Source of the DNA: Hirundichthys speculiger
Lineage: Eukaryota; Chordata; Actinopteri; Beloniformes; Exocoetidae
Reading direction: 5' to 3'
Length of the DNA: 64,000 bases
Assembly (NCBI GenBank): GCA_018398805.1
Contig: JAGFBZ010000259.1
Coordinates: 124,001-188,000 of the forward strand
Below the pieces are notes generated by a model. That model was not told where the DNA came from. It did no database searches and was given only the letters and a program-made list of their open reading frames with translations. This document shows, piece after piece, positions 32,843 through 47,500 of this stretch. Position 1 is the stretch's first letter; each line of letters starts with the position of its first letter. The position numbers and the translations under genes were made by a program.

Positions 32843-35800
32843 GGTTCTTGTCTGCATGGAGACATGGTTCTTGTCTGCATGGAGACATGGTTCTTGTCTG
32901 CATGGGGACACGGTTCTTGTCTGCATGGGGACATGGTTCTTGTCTGCATGGAGACATGGTTCTTGTCTGCATGGAGACATGGTTCTTGTCTGCATGGAGA
33001 CATGGTTCTTGTCTGCATGGGGACATGGTTCTTGTCTGCATGGAGACATGGTTCTTGTCTGCATGGGGACATGGTTCTTGTCTGCATGGGACATGGTTCT
33101 TGTCTCCATGGGGACATGGTTCTTGTCTGCATGGAGACATGGTTCTTGTCTGCATGGAGACATGGTTCTTGTCTGCATGGGGACATGGTTCTTGTCTGCA
33201 TGGGGACATGGTTCTTGTCTGCATGGAGACATGGTTCTTGTCTGCATGGAGACATGGTTCTTGTCTGCATGGAGACATGGTTCTTGTCTGCATGGGGACA
33301 TGGGACATTGTTCTTGTCTGCATGGAGACATGGTTCTTGTCTGCATGGGGACATGGTTCTTGTCTGCATGGAGACATGGTTCTTGTCTCCATGGGGACAT
33401 GGTTCTTGTCTGCATGGAGACATGGTTCTTGTCTGCATGGGGACATGGTTCTTGTCTGCATGGGACATGGTTCTTGACATGTTCTTGTCTGCATGGAGAC
33501 ATGGTTCTTGTCTGCATGGGGACATGGTTCTTGTCTGCATGGGGACATGGTTCTTGTCTGCATGGGACATGGTTCTTGTCTGCATGGGGACATGGTTCTT
33601 GTCTGCATGGAGACATGGTTCTTGTCTGCATGGGGACATGGTTCTTGTCTGCATGGAGACATGGTTCTTGTCTGCATGGAGACATGGTTCTTGTCTGCAT
33701 GGGGACATGGTTCTTGTCTGCATGGGGACATGGTTCTTGTCTGCATGGGGACATGGTTCTTGTCTGCATGGGGACATGGTTCTTGTCTGCATGGGGACAT
33801 GGTTTCTTGTCTGCATGGAGACATGGTTTTGTCTGCATGGAGACATGGTTCTTGTCTCATGGGGACATGTCTGGGGACTTGTCTGCATGGGACATGGTTC
33901 TTGTCTGCATGGGGACATGGTTCTTGTCTGCATGGAGACATGGTTCTTGTCTGCATGGGGACATGGTTCTTGTCTGCATGGGGACATGGGTTCTTGTCTG
34001 CATGGGGACATGGTTCTGTCTGCATGGGACATGGTTCTTGTCTGCATGGGGACATGGTTCTTGTCTGCATGGGGACATGGTTCTTGTCTGCATGGAGACA
34101 TGGTTCTTGTCTGCATGGAGACATGGTTCTTGTCTGCATGGAGACATGGTTCTTGTCTGCATGGGGACATGGTTTTGTCTGCATGGGGACATGGTTCTTG
34201 TCTGCATGGAGACATGGTTCTTGTCTGCATGGGGACATGGTCTTGTCTGCATGGAGACATGGTTTCTTGTCTGCATGGAGACATGGTTCTTGTCTGCATG
34301 GGGACATGGTTCTTGTCTGCATGGGGACATGGTTCTTGTCTGCATGGAGACATGGTTCTTGTCTGCATGGGGACATGGTTCTTGTCTGCATGGGGACATG
34401 GTTCTTGTCTGCATGGGGACATGGTTCTTGTCTGCATGGGGACATGGTTCTTGTCTGGGGCATGGGGGACATGGTTCTTGTCTGCATGGGACATGGTTCT
34501 TGTCATGGGGACATGGGGACATGGTTCTTGTCTGCATGGGGACATGGTTCTTGTCTGCATGGGGACATGGTTCTTGTCTGCATGGAGACATGGTTCTTGT
34601 CTGCATGGAGACATGGTTCTGTCTGCATGGGGACATGGTTCTTGTCTGCATGGGGAACATGGTTCTTGTCTGCATGGAGACATGGTTCTTGTCTCCATGG
34701 GGACATGGTTCTTGTCTGCACGGGGACATGGTTCTTGTCTGCATGGGGACATGGTTCTTGTCTGCATGGGGACACGGTTCTTGTCTGCATGGGGACATGG
34801 TTCTTGTCTGCATGGGGACATGGTTCTTGTCTGCATGGGGACATGGTTCTTGTCTGCATGGGGACATGGTTCTTGTCTGCATGGGGACATGGTTCTTGTC
34901 TGCACGGAGAAATGGTTCTTGTCTGCATGGGACATGGTTCTTGTCTCCATGGGGACATGGTTCTTGTCTGCATGGAGACATGGTTCTTGTCTGCATGGGG
35001 ACATGGTTTCTTGTCTGCATGGGGACATGGTTCTTGTCTGCATGGGACATGGTTCTTGTCTGCATGGGGACATGGTTCTTGTCTGCATGGAGACATGGTT
35101 CTTGTCTGCATGGGGACATGGTTCTTGTCTGCATGGGGACATGGTTCTTGTCTGCATGGAGACATGGTTCTTGTCTGCATGGGGACATGGTTCTTGTCTG
35201 CATGGGGGACATGGTTCTTGTCTGCATGGGACATGGTTTCTTGTCTGCATGGGACATGGTTCTTGTCTGCATGGAGACATGGTTCTTGTCTGCATGGGGA
35301 CATGGTTCTTGTCTGCATGGGACATGGTTTTGTCTGCATGGGGACATGGTTCTTGTCTGCATGGAGACATGTTCTTGTCTGCATGGAGACATGGTCTTGG
35401 CATGGGGACATGGGGACATGGTTCTTGTCTGCATGGGGACATGGTTCTTGTCTGCATGGGACATGGTTCTTGTCTGCATGGGGGACATGGTTCTTGTCTG
35501 CATGGGGACATGGTTCTTGTCTGGGGACATGGGGACATGGTTCTTGTCTGCATGGGGACATGGTTCTTGTCTGCATGGGGACATGGTTCTTGTCTCCATG
35601 GGGACATGGTCTTGTTCTGTATGGGGACATGGTTCTTGTCTGCATGGGGACATGGTTCTTGTCTGCATGGGGACACGGTTCTTGTCTGCATGGGGACATG
35701 GTTCTTGTCTGCATGGAGACATGGTTCTTGTCTGCATGGGGACATGGTTCTTGTCTCCATGGGGACATGGTTCTTGTCTGCATGGGGACATGGTTCTTGT

Positions 35801-38800
35801 CTGCATGGAGACATGGTTCTTGTCTGCATGGAGACATGGTTCTTGTCTGCATGGGGACATGGTTCTTGTCTGCATGGAGACATGGTTCTTGTCTGCATGG
35901 AGACATGGTTCTTGTCTCCATGGGGACATGGTTCTTGTCTCCATGGGGAAATGGTTCTTGTCTGCATGGAGACATGGTTCTTGTCTCCATGGGGACATGG
36001 TTCTTGTCTGTACGGGGACATGGTTCTTGTCTGCATGGGGACACGGTTCTTGTCTGCACGGGGACATGGTTCTTGTCTGTACGGGGACATGGTTCTTGTC
36101 TGAACGGGGACACGGTTCTTGTCTGCACGGGGACACGGTTCTTGTCTGCACGGGGACACGGTTCTTGTCTGCACGGGGACATGGTTCTTGTCTGCACGGG
36201 GACATGGTTCTTGTCTGCACGGGGACATGGTTCTTGTCTGCACGGGGACATGGTTCTTGTCTGCACGGGGACATGGTTCTTGTCTGCACGGGGGACATGG
36301 TTCTTGTCTGCACGGGGACATGGTTCTTGTCTACACGGGGACATGGTTCTGGTCTGCACGGGGACATGGTTCTTGTCTGCACGGGGACACGGTTCTGGTC
36401 TGCACGGGGACACGGTTCTGGTCTGCACGGGGACACGGGGACATGGTTCTTGTCTGCACGGGGACACGGTTCTTGTCTGCACGGGGACATGGTTCTTGTC
36501 TGCACGGGGACATGGTTCTTGTCTGCACGGGGACATGGTTCTTGTCTGCACGGGGACATGGTTCTTGTCTGCACGGGGACATGGTCTTGTCTGCACGGGG
36601 ACATGGTTCTTGTCTGCACGGGGACATGGTTCTTGTCTGCACGGGGACATGGTTCTGGTCTGCATGGGGACATGGTTCTGGTCTGCATGGGGACATGGTT
36701 CTTGTCTGCACGGGGACATGGTTCTTGTCTGCACGGGGACATGGTTCTTGTCTGCACGGGGACATGGTTCTTGTCTGCACGGGGACATGGTTCTTGTCTC
36801 CATGGGGACATGGTTCTTGTCTGCACGAGGACATGGTTCTTGTCTGCACGGGGACATGGTTCTTGTCTGCACGGGGACATGGTTCTTGTCTGCACGGGGA
36901 CATGGTTCGGGGACATGGTTCTTGTCTGTACGGGGACATGGTTCTTGTCTGTACGGGGACATGGTTCTTGTCTGCATGGGGACACGGTTCTTGTCTCCAT
37001 GGGGACATGGTTCTTGTCTGTATGGGGACACGGTTCTTGTCTGCACGGGGACACGGTTCTTGTCTGCACGGGGACACGGTTCTTGTCTGCATGGGGACAC
37101 GGTTCTTGTCTGCATGGGGACACGGTTCTTGTCTGCACGGGGACACGGTTCTTGTCTGCACGGGGACACGGTTCTTGTCTGCACGGGGACACGGTTCTTG
37201 TCTGCACGGGGACACGGTTCTTGTCTGCACGGGGACACGGTTCTTGTCTGCACGGGGACACGGTTCTTGTCTGCACGGGGACATGGTTCTTGTCTGCACG
37301 AGGACATGGTTCTTGTCTGCACGGGGACATGGTTCTTGTCTGCACGGGGACATGGTTCTTGTCTGCACGGGGACACGGTTCTGGTCTGCACGGGGACACG
37401 GTTCTGGTCTGCACGGGGACACGGTTCTTGTCTGCACGGGGGGTTCTTGGACGGGGACATGGTTCTTGTCTGCACGGGGACATGGTTGGGGATTGTCTGC
37501 ACGGGGACATGGTTCTTCTGCACGGGGACATGGTTCTTGTCTGCACGGGGACATGGTTCTTGTCTGCATGGGGACATGGTTCTGACTGTCTGCATGGGGA
37601 CATGGTTCTGGTCTGCATGGGGACATGGTTCTGGTCTGCATGGGGACACGGTTCTGGTCTGCACGGGGACACGGTTCTTGTCTCCATGGGGACACGGTCT
37701 TGGTCTGCACGGGGACACGGTCTTGTCTGCACGGGGGGGACACGGTTCTTGTCTGCACGGGGGACACGGTTCTTGTCTGCACACGGGTTCTTGTCTGCAC
37801 GGGGACATGGTTCTTGTCTGCACGGGGACACGGTTCTTGTGTCTGCACGGGGACATGGTTCTTGTCTGCACGGGGACACGGTTTCTTGTCTGCACGGGGA
37901 CATGGTTCTTGTCTGCACGGGGACATGGTTCTTGTCTGCACGGGGACGGGGACATGGTCTTGTCTGCACTGGGGACATGGTCTGCACGGGGACATGGTTC
38001 TTGTCTGCACGGGGACATGGGGACATGGTTCTTGTCTGCACGGGGACATGGTTCTTGTCTGTCTGCACGGGGACATGGTTCTTGTCTGACACGGGGACAT
38101 GACATGGTCTTGTCTGCACGGGGGACATGGTTCTTGTCTGCACGGGGACATGGTTCTTGTCTGCACGGGGACATGGTTCTTGTCTGCACGGGGACATGGT
38201 TTCTTGTCTGCACATGGGGACATGTGTCTGACACGGGGACATGGTCTTGTTCTGCACGGGGACATGGTTCTTGTCTGCACGAGGACATGGTTCTTGTCTG
38301 CACGGGGACATGGTTCTTGTCTGACATGGTTGGGGGGACATGTTCTTGTCTGCACGGGGACATGGTTCTTGTCTGGATTGGCACGGGGACATGGTTCTTG
38401 TCTGCACGGGGACATGGTTCTTGTCTCCATGGGGACATGGTTCTTGTCTGCATGAGGACATGGTTCTTGTTTTTATGGGGAACATGGTTCTTGTCTGCAT
38501 GGGGACATGGTTCTTGTCTGCATGAGGACATGGTTCTTGTCTGCATGAGGACATGGTTCTTGTTTTTATGGGGACATGGTTCTTGTCTGCATGGAGACAT
38601 GGTTCTTGTCTGCATGAGGACATGGTTCTTGTCTGCATGGGGACATGGTTCTTGTTTTTATGGGGACATGGTTCTTGTCTGCATGGAGACATGGTTCTTG
38701 TCTGCATGAGGACATGGTTCTTGTCTGCATGAGGACATGGTTCTTGTTTTTATGGGGACATGGTTCTTGTCTGCACGGGGACATGGTTCTTGTCTGCACG

Positions 38801-39191
38801 GGGACATGGTTCTTGTCTGCTTGGGGACATGGTTCTTGTCTGCACGGGGACATGGTTCTGGTCTGCATGAGGACATAGTTCTTGTCTGCATGGGGACATG
38901 GTTCTTGTCTGCATGAGGACATGGTTCTTGTCTGCACGAGGACATGGTTCTTGTCTGCACGGGGACATGGTTCTTGTCTGCACGGGGACATGGTTCTTGT
39001 CTGCATGGGGACATGGTTCTTGTCTGCATGAGGACATGGTTCTTGTTTTTATGGGGACATGGTTCTTGTCTGCATGGGGACATGGTTCTTGTCTGCATGA
39101 GGACATGGTTCTTGTCTGCATGAGGACATGGTTCTTGTTTTTATGGGGACATGGTTCTTGTCTGCATGGAGACATGGTTCTTGTCTGCATG
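32843..39191 (+). repeat. 23-bp minisatellite, about 276 copies (6.35 kb)
   Basis: The unit is TTCTTGTCTGCATGGRGACATGG. The length agrees with about 276 units. Main variants are CATGGAGA, CATGGGGA, CACGGGGACATGG, CACGGGGACACGG and, near the right end, TTTTTATGGGG and GCATGAGGA. The unit has no TAA, TAG or TGA in any of the six frames, and 23 is not a multiple of three, so a ribosome would cycle through all three frames every 69 bp. This makes kilobase-long open frames on both strands (up to 1,761 codons) that carry no independent evidence of being genes. Confidence 0.97.
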
Positions 39192-39211
39192 CTCGAAGGC
39201 CAGGGTGAAGG

Positions 39212-39322
39212 ATGAGATAGATATATAGATATATAGAGATAGATAGATATAGAGATATATATAGATATATATAGATATATATATATATATATATAGATAT
39301 ATATATATATAGATATATATAC

Positions 39323-39381
<59 letters not shown>

Positions 39382-39402
39382 ATATATATATATATATATA
39401 TA
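39212..39402. repeat. (TA)n/(GATA)n microsatellite
   Basis: About 190 bp of TA with AGATA units, between the minisatellite and an L2 tail. Confidence 0.93.
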
Positions 39403-39689
39403 AGTCTTCCAGAAGATGTGAGACAGACCTGAACTCTGACAATGTTCAGATCCAGACTGAAAACAGTTCTGATTAGATGTGAAGATGATGACTGGAAGGA
39501 TTTTATCTGCACTCTTCATTTTTAATTTAATTGATTAATTTTTTTATTAATTAATTTTATTTATTATTGATTATTTTTATGCTTGTATGGAATGATTCTA
39601 ATTGCCTTCTTGTGATTTTATGCATCTGTAAAGCACTTTGAATTGCCTTGTGTACGAATTGTGTTCTACAAATAAAGTTGCCTTGCCTA
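39403..39689 (+). mobile_element. L2-type LINE 3' end
   Basis: Begins AAGTCTTCCAGAAGATGTGA with the final coding residues and ends GTAAAGCACTTTGAATTGCC and ACAAATAAAGTTGCCTTGCC. The same tail in reverse is at 60795-60870. Confidence 0.7.
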
Positions 39690-39770
39690 ATATGAGAGTA
39701 CACAAATGCTTGCCTTATGCAAAACAAATGCATGTTTATTTATTGCTACAATCCAAAATCCATTATATAT

Positions 39771-41399
<1,629 letters not shown>

Positions 41400-41467
41400 T
41401 ATATATATATACTCAATATTTTCTCTTATGTTCTTCATACAAAATATTTTCGTGGTTTGCTTCAAAC

Positions 41468-41485
41468 GGGGGGGGGGGGGGGGGG
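41468..41485 (+). repeat. Poly-G tract (18 G)
   Basis: Eighteen consecutive G, just outside the Tc1 C right end. Confidence 0.95.
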
Positions 41486-41488
41486 CGC

Positions 41489-41937
41489 TCTCTGCATCAG
41501 TGCTCTCATTACCCGACAAGTGATATTTCAGTAGTTGGACTCCGGTGGTAACTAAATTCACATCAACAGCAAACACAAACAACATTTATCTTGTGGAGTT
41601 AGCCATCAGGCAAGGTTTTGAAGCTAAACTTACCATTCAAAATAGTATCTTTTGTATCCATTTTATCCCAATTACTGCTAACGGAGGTATGTTTACGTCT
41701 GTCTGTCTGCGGCATGGCCGTCGATGTCAGTGCATGGCTTCCTGCTTTGACAGGACTACGGAGGACTACAGGACTACAACTACGGAAGGGCCCGAGGCTC
41801 ATTAAACCTACTCTCCTCTCTACTATTGTACATCAACGGCCAGGCTAAGGCTCGCGTTAATCCGCGTTAAAAAAATTAGTTGCGTTAAAATTATTTTGCG
41901 TTAATCACGCGTTAACGCATTAACTTTGACAGCCCTA
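41489..41937. mobile_element. hAT terminal part, TAGGGCTGTCAA family
   Basis: The right end, read in reverse, is TAGGGCTGTCAAAGTTAATG, with GTTAACGCG/GCGTTAA repeats over the last 100 bp. The left limit is not defined. It is followed by TA/GATA repeats. Confidence 0.5.
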
Positions 41938-41981
41938 ATATATATATATAGATAGATAGTTAGATAGATAGATACAGATAG

Positions 41982-42697
41982 TAGGGTTGCAACGGTACAG
42001 GTGGCTCACGGTACGGTCCGTACCTTGGTTTTAATGTCACGGTTTCGGTACGGATTTGGTACAGTTTCAGACCACCTGCTACCCTAAACCCACGATTGCA
42101 AGATACCGAGTTTGCGGAAAGCGCGTCCAAATGTGTGTCCACCTGGTCACATGTGGACGTGCACAAACGGCTCTACCTCTGGATTACGCATCACCGTATT
42201 ACTGTCATATGTTTTTATTCTGTTGAGGTCAGAGGATGTCTGGTCAGCAGTTGTGGTGGATTGTGGGAATAGTCACGGCCAGACACGTCAGTCTGTACAG
42301 CTGTGGTATGATCTCATCCAGATGTTTGCTGTGGAGGAAACCAACGAGATCTGGAAAAATGTTGGATGTAGGAATTTATTTCCGATATGTCTGAAACTGT
42401 TGGTGGTCGAGGAGGGACAGGAACATTAATTGTTCCTTATCTTTAAATGCGCATCCAATGATTTGTTCTGCAGTATTTTAAAAAGCACATCAGCTGCGCC
42501 AAGACACACAACTGGTAACAACTGGATCTTACGCAGGTAAGATCCGGGTTTAGGGAGGTGGAAGATTGAGTTCTGTTAACTGTTTTCACTCCTTCGCCAC
42601 TGTATTCAACAGCAAAACCAAAATGCTCTTACACCGGCAATTAAAAAAAGTTTTTCTCAATTTCTCCGCTACCGCTGGCCATACCGTTGCATCCCTA
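41982..42697 (+). mobile_element. hAT non-autonomous element, GCAACGGTAC family, copy 3
   Basis: The most complete copy: left TAGGGTTGCAACGGTACAGG, right (reverse) TAGGGATGCAACGGTATGGC. The flanks ACAGATAG (41974-41981) and ATAGATAG (42698-42705) agree at 7 of 8. 716 bp, non-coding. Confidence 0.85.
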
Positions 42698-42705
42698 ATA
42701 GATAG

Positions 42706-43367
42706 ATAGATACATACATACATATAGATATATAGATATTCCCATGTGGCTTTTCTTATTGGTTGATGTCTTGGACTTAATTTCGCTTTTTTTTTTTCAA
42801 GACCTTCCATGTCTTTTTAAATTAATATTTCAAAACATAGTTGAATTCCACAGAACCCATCATGATATGCTGTTTTGTTTTGATGTGTTCCTGATAATTT
42901 GCAAGGTAAATATGAAGTGCTTCATAGAGCAATGCTGCTGCAGCTGAATGTGTACACAGCATTTATGTTGGCAATATTTTTCACACTGTTTTGTTTTGTC
43001 TACTTCCGACTAGAAATCTGCATTGAGGTAACTTAAAGTATAGGAATCACTCAATTTAGTCTGAAATGCAAAATTTTGAGACTTATTTAAAAATTGTTCC
43101 CATCTTGTTTAGCACAAACCAACACTTAGTTTGACTTTAACTTTGAAATGATTAAAGAATACAGCAAACACTGAAAGTGTAAAGTAAGTGATTTATAAAG
43201 AGAACAAATGCAATATGATCTGAGCCGATAGTGATGTAATTCTTGGAATGATAATGGAGATTTTAAAAAAAGACAAAACTGTTTAAATAGCCCAAGTTGA
43301 ATTATCCTATTTATATGAAACATGTTTTTTTTGTTTTTTTAGATTAGTTGAAGGGTTGAATCATGTA
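42706..43367. other. Unassigned DNA
   Basis: No repeat or coding signal recognised after a short GATA/CATA tract at 42706-42735. Confidence 0.35.
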
Positions 43368-43789
43368 CAGTAATTTACCACACTTCGCGGTCTCAGCAAT
43401 CGCGGTCTCAGTACATCGCGAAAATTTCAAAAATATTCATAGAAAAAAAAATTCGGAAAAAAAAATTGAAAAAAATTCAAACGAAGTGCGCGAGGCTGAA
43501 GCGAAACGCATCACATCTAGAACGAGTCTCTGGAAGCAACAAGAGCCAACAGGGGAGGCCCCATGAACAAATATTGAGGCCTGTGATTGGCTGCTATGAC
43601 ATCATTACTGTGCCGTCAGTTATCTGTACGCTGATTGGCTGACACGCGTCCCTGCATCTCCCATCTCTTGCTCTTGTCAGCTATGCACAGAGGAGAGATC
43701 ATAAAAGTGAGTGTACCTTCTGTAGATTTTGCGTACGCGCGTACATGTATATGTACATGTACATGTACATATACATGTACATCCACATC
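43368..43789 (+). mobile_element. Tigger-like element, copy 2 (truncated)
   Basis: Starts CAGTAATTTACCACACTTCG next to TA and matches copy 1 (1788-2225) inverted, including the GTACATGTAC-rich part. It is cut at 43789 in the middle of ACATCCACATC, where copy B of the CAGGGCATAAAAT element begins. Its continuation is not found beyond 53056. Confidence 0.65.
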
Positions 43790-43985
43790 CAGGGCATAAA
43801 ATTAGAATTTTTACCAAGTAGCCCCTGGCTAACAGGTTTTTGAAGTTGGTAGCCAGCTAGCAATTTTATCACCAGTGTTTTTCGTCGCCCCATACGCCCC
43901 CGTAGACTGCTGACATCATCATGGACGCTCCCAGCATGTTCAGCAACTACAACCAGCTCTTTTGTTTCCTGTGTGCCATTATTGG

Positions 43986-44055
43986 ACAAACTGATCAATC
44001 CAGGTGTGTCTGACCATTGCTGTGAGGTCAGACACACCTGGATTAATCAGTTTGT
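43986..44055. repeat. 30-bp inverted repeat (hairpin)
   Basis: Arms 43986-44015 and 44026-44055 pair with one mismatch around the 10-base loop ATTGCTGTGA. Weaker pairing extends outward through CCTGTGTG / CACACAGG. Confidence 0.92.
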
Positions 44056-44545
44056 TAATTAATAACACACAGGAAACACAGCAGTTCAGGAAGTAGTGCA
44101 GCTGTCCATAAAGCCACATTGACATAATGTGAACATTCATTATAGCCTAAATGAAAACGTTAAAGGAGTATATATTAGGAGTATTTATTTAATGGGATTT
44201 GCGTATTATTTGTTCATTTAACATTGCTTGTATTTACATTTACATTTGATTTTCATTCCACACATTGTTCTCATTTCATATTGCTCTTCTTTTACAGTTT
44301 TTCATCTCATTTCAGGTGACTTTTCTTTACTCTTTTAATGACTTATTGTGCTAATTTGTAGCAGACTTTGCATTCTTTATGACTGTTTTGGAAGGAGTGT
44401 ATTTGTGGACTGGTCCAGAGTAGTTTATTTTACATGAAAAAAGAGCGCAAACAGTTCTGTTGTCTAACGACATCTTATTCTCTGTAACAATCTTTTTTTT
44501 TTCTTTCGCACTGTCCCTCATCGGATGTCACACACTAACCTTGCA

Positions 44546-47500
44546 ACATCTTCCACCTACAGTACCTGTAGTAGCTGCTGCTGTGGCAGTTATCACGACA
44601 TCTACCACCTACAGTACCTGTAGTAGCTGCTGCGTGGCATACAGTACCTGTAGTAGCTGCTGCTGTGGCAGTTATCAGACATCTACCACCTACAGTACCT
44701 AGTAGCTGCTGCTGTGGCAGTTATCGTGACATCTACCACCAGTACCTGTAGTAGCTGCTGCTGTGGCAGTTATTGTGACATCTACCACCTACAGTACCTG
44801 TAGTAGCTGCTGCTGTGGCAGTTATCACACTCTACCACCTACACCTGTAGTAGCTGCTGCTGTGGCAGTTATCGTGACATCTACCACCTACAGTACCTGT
44901 AGTAGCTGCTGCTGTGGCAGTTATCGTGACATCTACCACCTACAGTACCTGTAGTAGCTGCTGCTGTGGCAGTTATCGTGACATCTACCACCTACAGTAC
45001 CTGTAGTAGCTGCTGCTGTGGCAGTTATCGTGACATCTACCACCTACAGTACCTGTAGTAGCTGCTGCTGTGGCAGTTATCGTGACATCTACCACCTACA
45101 GTACCTGTAGTAGTAGCTGCTGCTGTGGCAGTTATCAGTGACATCTACCACCTACAGTACCTGTAGTAGCTGCTGCTGTGGCAGTTATCGTGACATCTAC
45201 CACCTACAGTACCTGTAGTAGCTGCTTCTGCGGCAGTTATCGTGACATCTACCACCTACAGCACCTGTAGTAGCTGCTGCTGTGGCAGTTATCGTGACAT
45301 CTACCACCTACAGTACCTGTAGTAGCTGCTGCTGTGGCAGTTTATCGTGACATCTACCACCTACAGTACCTGTAGTAGCTGCTGCTGTGGCAGTTATCGT
45401 GACATCTACCACCTACAGTACCTGTAGTAGCTACTGCTGTGGCAGTTATCGTGACATCTACCACCTACAGTCACCTGTAGTAGCTGCTGCTGTGGCAGTT
45501 ATACATTACACGACACTAATCTACCACCTACAGTACCTGTAGTAGCTGCTGCTGTGGCAGTTATCGTGACATCTACCACCTACAGTACCTGTAGTAGCTG
45601 CTGCTGTGGCATTATCGTGACATCTACCACCTACAGCACCTGTAGCTCTGCTGTGGCAGTTCTCATCTACCACCTACACCTGTAGTAGCTGCTGCTGTGG
45701 CAGTTATCGACATCTACCACCTACAGTACCTGTAGTAGCTGCTGCTGTGGCAGTTATCATGACATCTACCACCTACAGCACCTGTAGTGCTGTGTGGAGT
45801 TATGACATCTACCACCTACATACCTGTAGTAGCTGCTGCTGCTGTGGCAGTTATGTGACATCTACCACCTACAGCACCTGTAGTAGCTGCTGCTGTGGCA
45901 GTTATCACGTGACATCTACCACCTACAGCACCTGTAGTAGCTGCTGCTGTGGCAGTTATCACGTGACATCTACCACCTACAGTACCTGTAGTAGCTGCTG
46001 CTGTGGCAGTTATCGTGACATCTACCACCTACAGTACCTGTAGTAGCTGCTGCTGTGGCAGTTATCGTGACATCTACCACCTACAGTACCTGTAGTAGCT
46101 CTGCTGTGGCAGTTATTGTAACATCTACCACCTTACACACCTGTAGTAGCTGCTGCTGTGGCAGTTATCGGACATCTACCACCTACAGTACCTGTAGTAG
46201 CTGCTGCTGTGGCAGTTATCGTGACCATCTACCACCTACAGCACCTGTAGTAGCTGCTGCTGTGCAGTTATCGTGACATCTACCACCTACAGTACTGTAG
46301 TAGCTGCTGCTGTGGCAGTTATCGTGACATCTACCACCTACAGTACCTGTAGTAGCTGCTGCTGTGGCAGTTATAACACAATACCACCTACAAGCACCTG
46401 TAGTAGCTGCTGCTGTGGCAGTTATCGTGACATCTACCACCTACAGCACCTGTAGTAGCTGCTGCTGTGGCAGTTATCGTACATACATCTACACCACGTA
46501 ACCTGTAGTAGCTGCTGCTGTGGCAGTTAGTGACATCTACCACCTACAGTAACCTGTATAAGCTGCTGCTTGTGGCAGTTATCGTGACATCTACCACCTA
46601 CAGTACCTGTAGTAGCTGCTGCTGTGGCAGTTATCAGACATCTACCAACCTACAGCACCTGTAGTAGCTGCTGCTGTGGCAGTTATCACATGACATCTAC
46701 CACCTACAGTACCTGTAGTAGCTGCTGCTGTGGCAGTTATCAACATCTACCACCTACAGTACCTGTAGTAGCTGCTGCGTGTGGCAGTTATCGTGACATA
46801 TCTACCACCTACAGTACTGCTGTAGTAGCTACACACCTGCAGTGGTGGCAGTTATCGTGACATCTACCACCTACAGCACCTGTAGTAGCTTGCTGTGGCG
46901 TTATCGAACATCTACCACCTACAGTACCTGTAGTAGCTGCTGCTGTGGCAGTTATCGTGACATCTACCACTACATACCTGTGGCCTGACACTACACCTAC
47001 AGTACCGTAGCTGCTGCTGTGGCAGTTTCGTGAACATCTACCACCTACAGCACCTGTAGTAGCTGCTGCTGTGGCAGTTATCGTGACATCTAACCAACCC
47101 CTACAGTACCGTGTAGTAGCTGCTGCTGTGGCAGTTATCACGACATCTACCACCTACAGAACCTGTAGTAGCTGCTGCTGTGGCAGTTATCTGACATCTA
47201 CCACTACGTACCTGTAGTACCTGTGGCAGTAGCTGCTGCTGTGCAGTTATTGCTGCATGTGGCAGTTATCGTGACATCTACCACTACAGTACCTGTAGTA
47301 GCTGCTGCTGCCTGGGCAGTTATCTGTGAACATCTACCACCTACAGCACCTGTAGTAGCTGCTGCTGTGGCAGTTATCGTGACATCTACCACCTACAGTA
47401 GCCTGTAGTCGCTAACTGCTGTGGTAGTTATCGTGACATCTACCACCTACAGCACCTGTAGTAGCGCTGCTGTGGCAGTTATCTGACATCTACCACCTAC

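Noticed and set aside
32794..38709. Giant open reading frames of 1,100-1,760 codons on both strands
   Set aside because: They arise because the 23-bp unit lacks stop codons in all six frames; they overlap each other on both strands and have no codon signal apart from the repeat.
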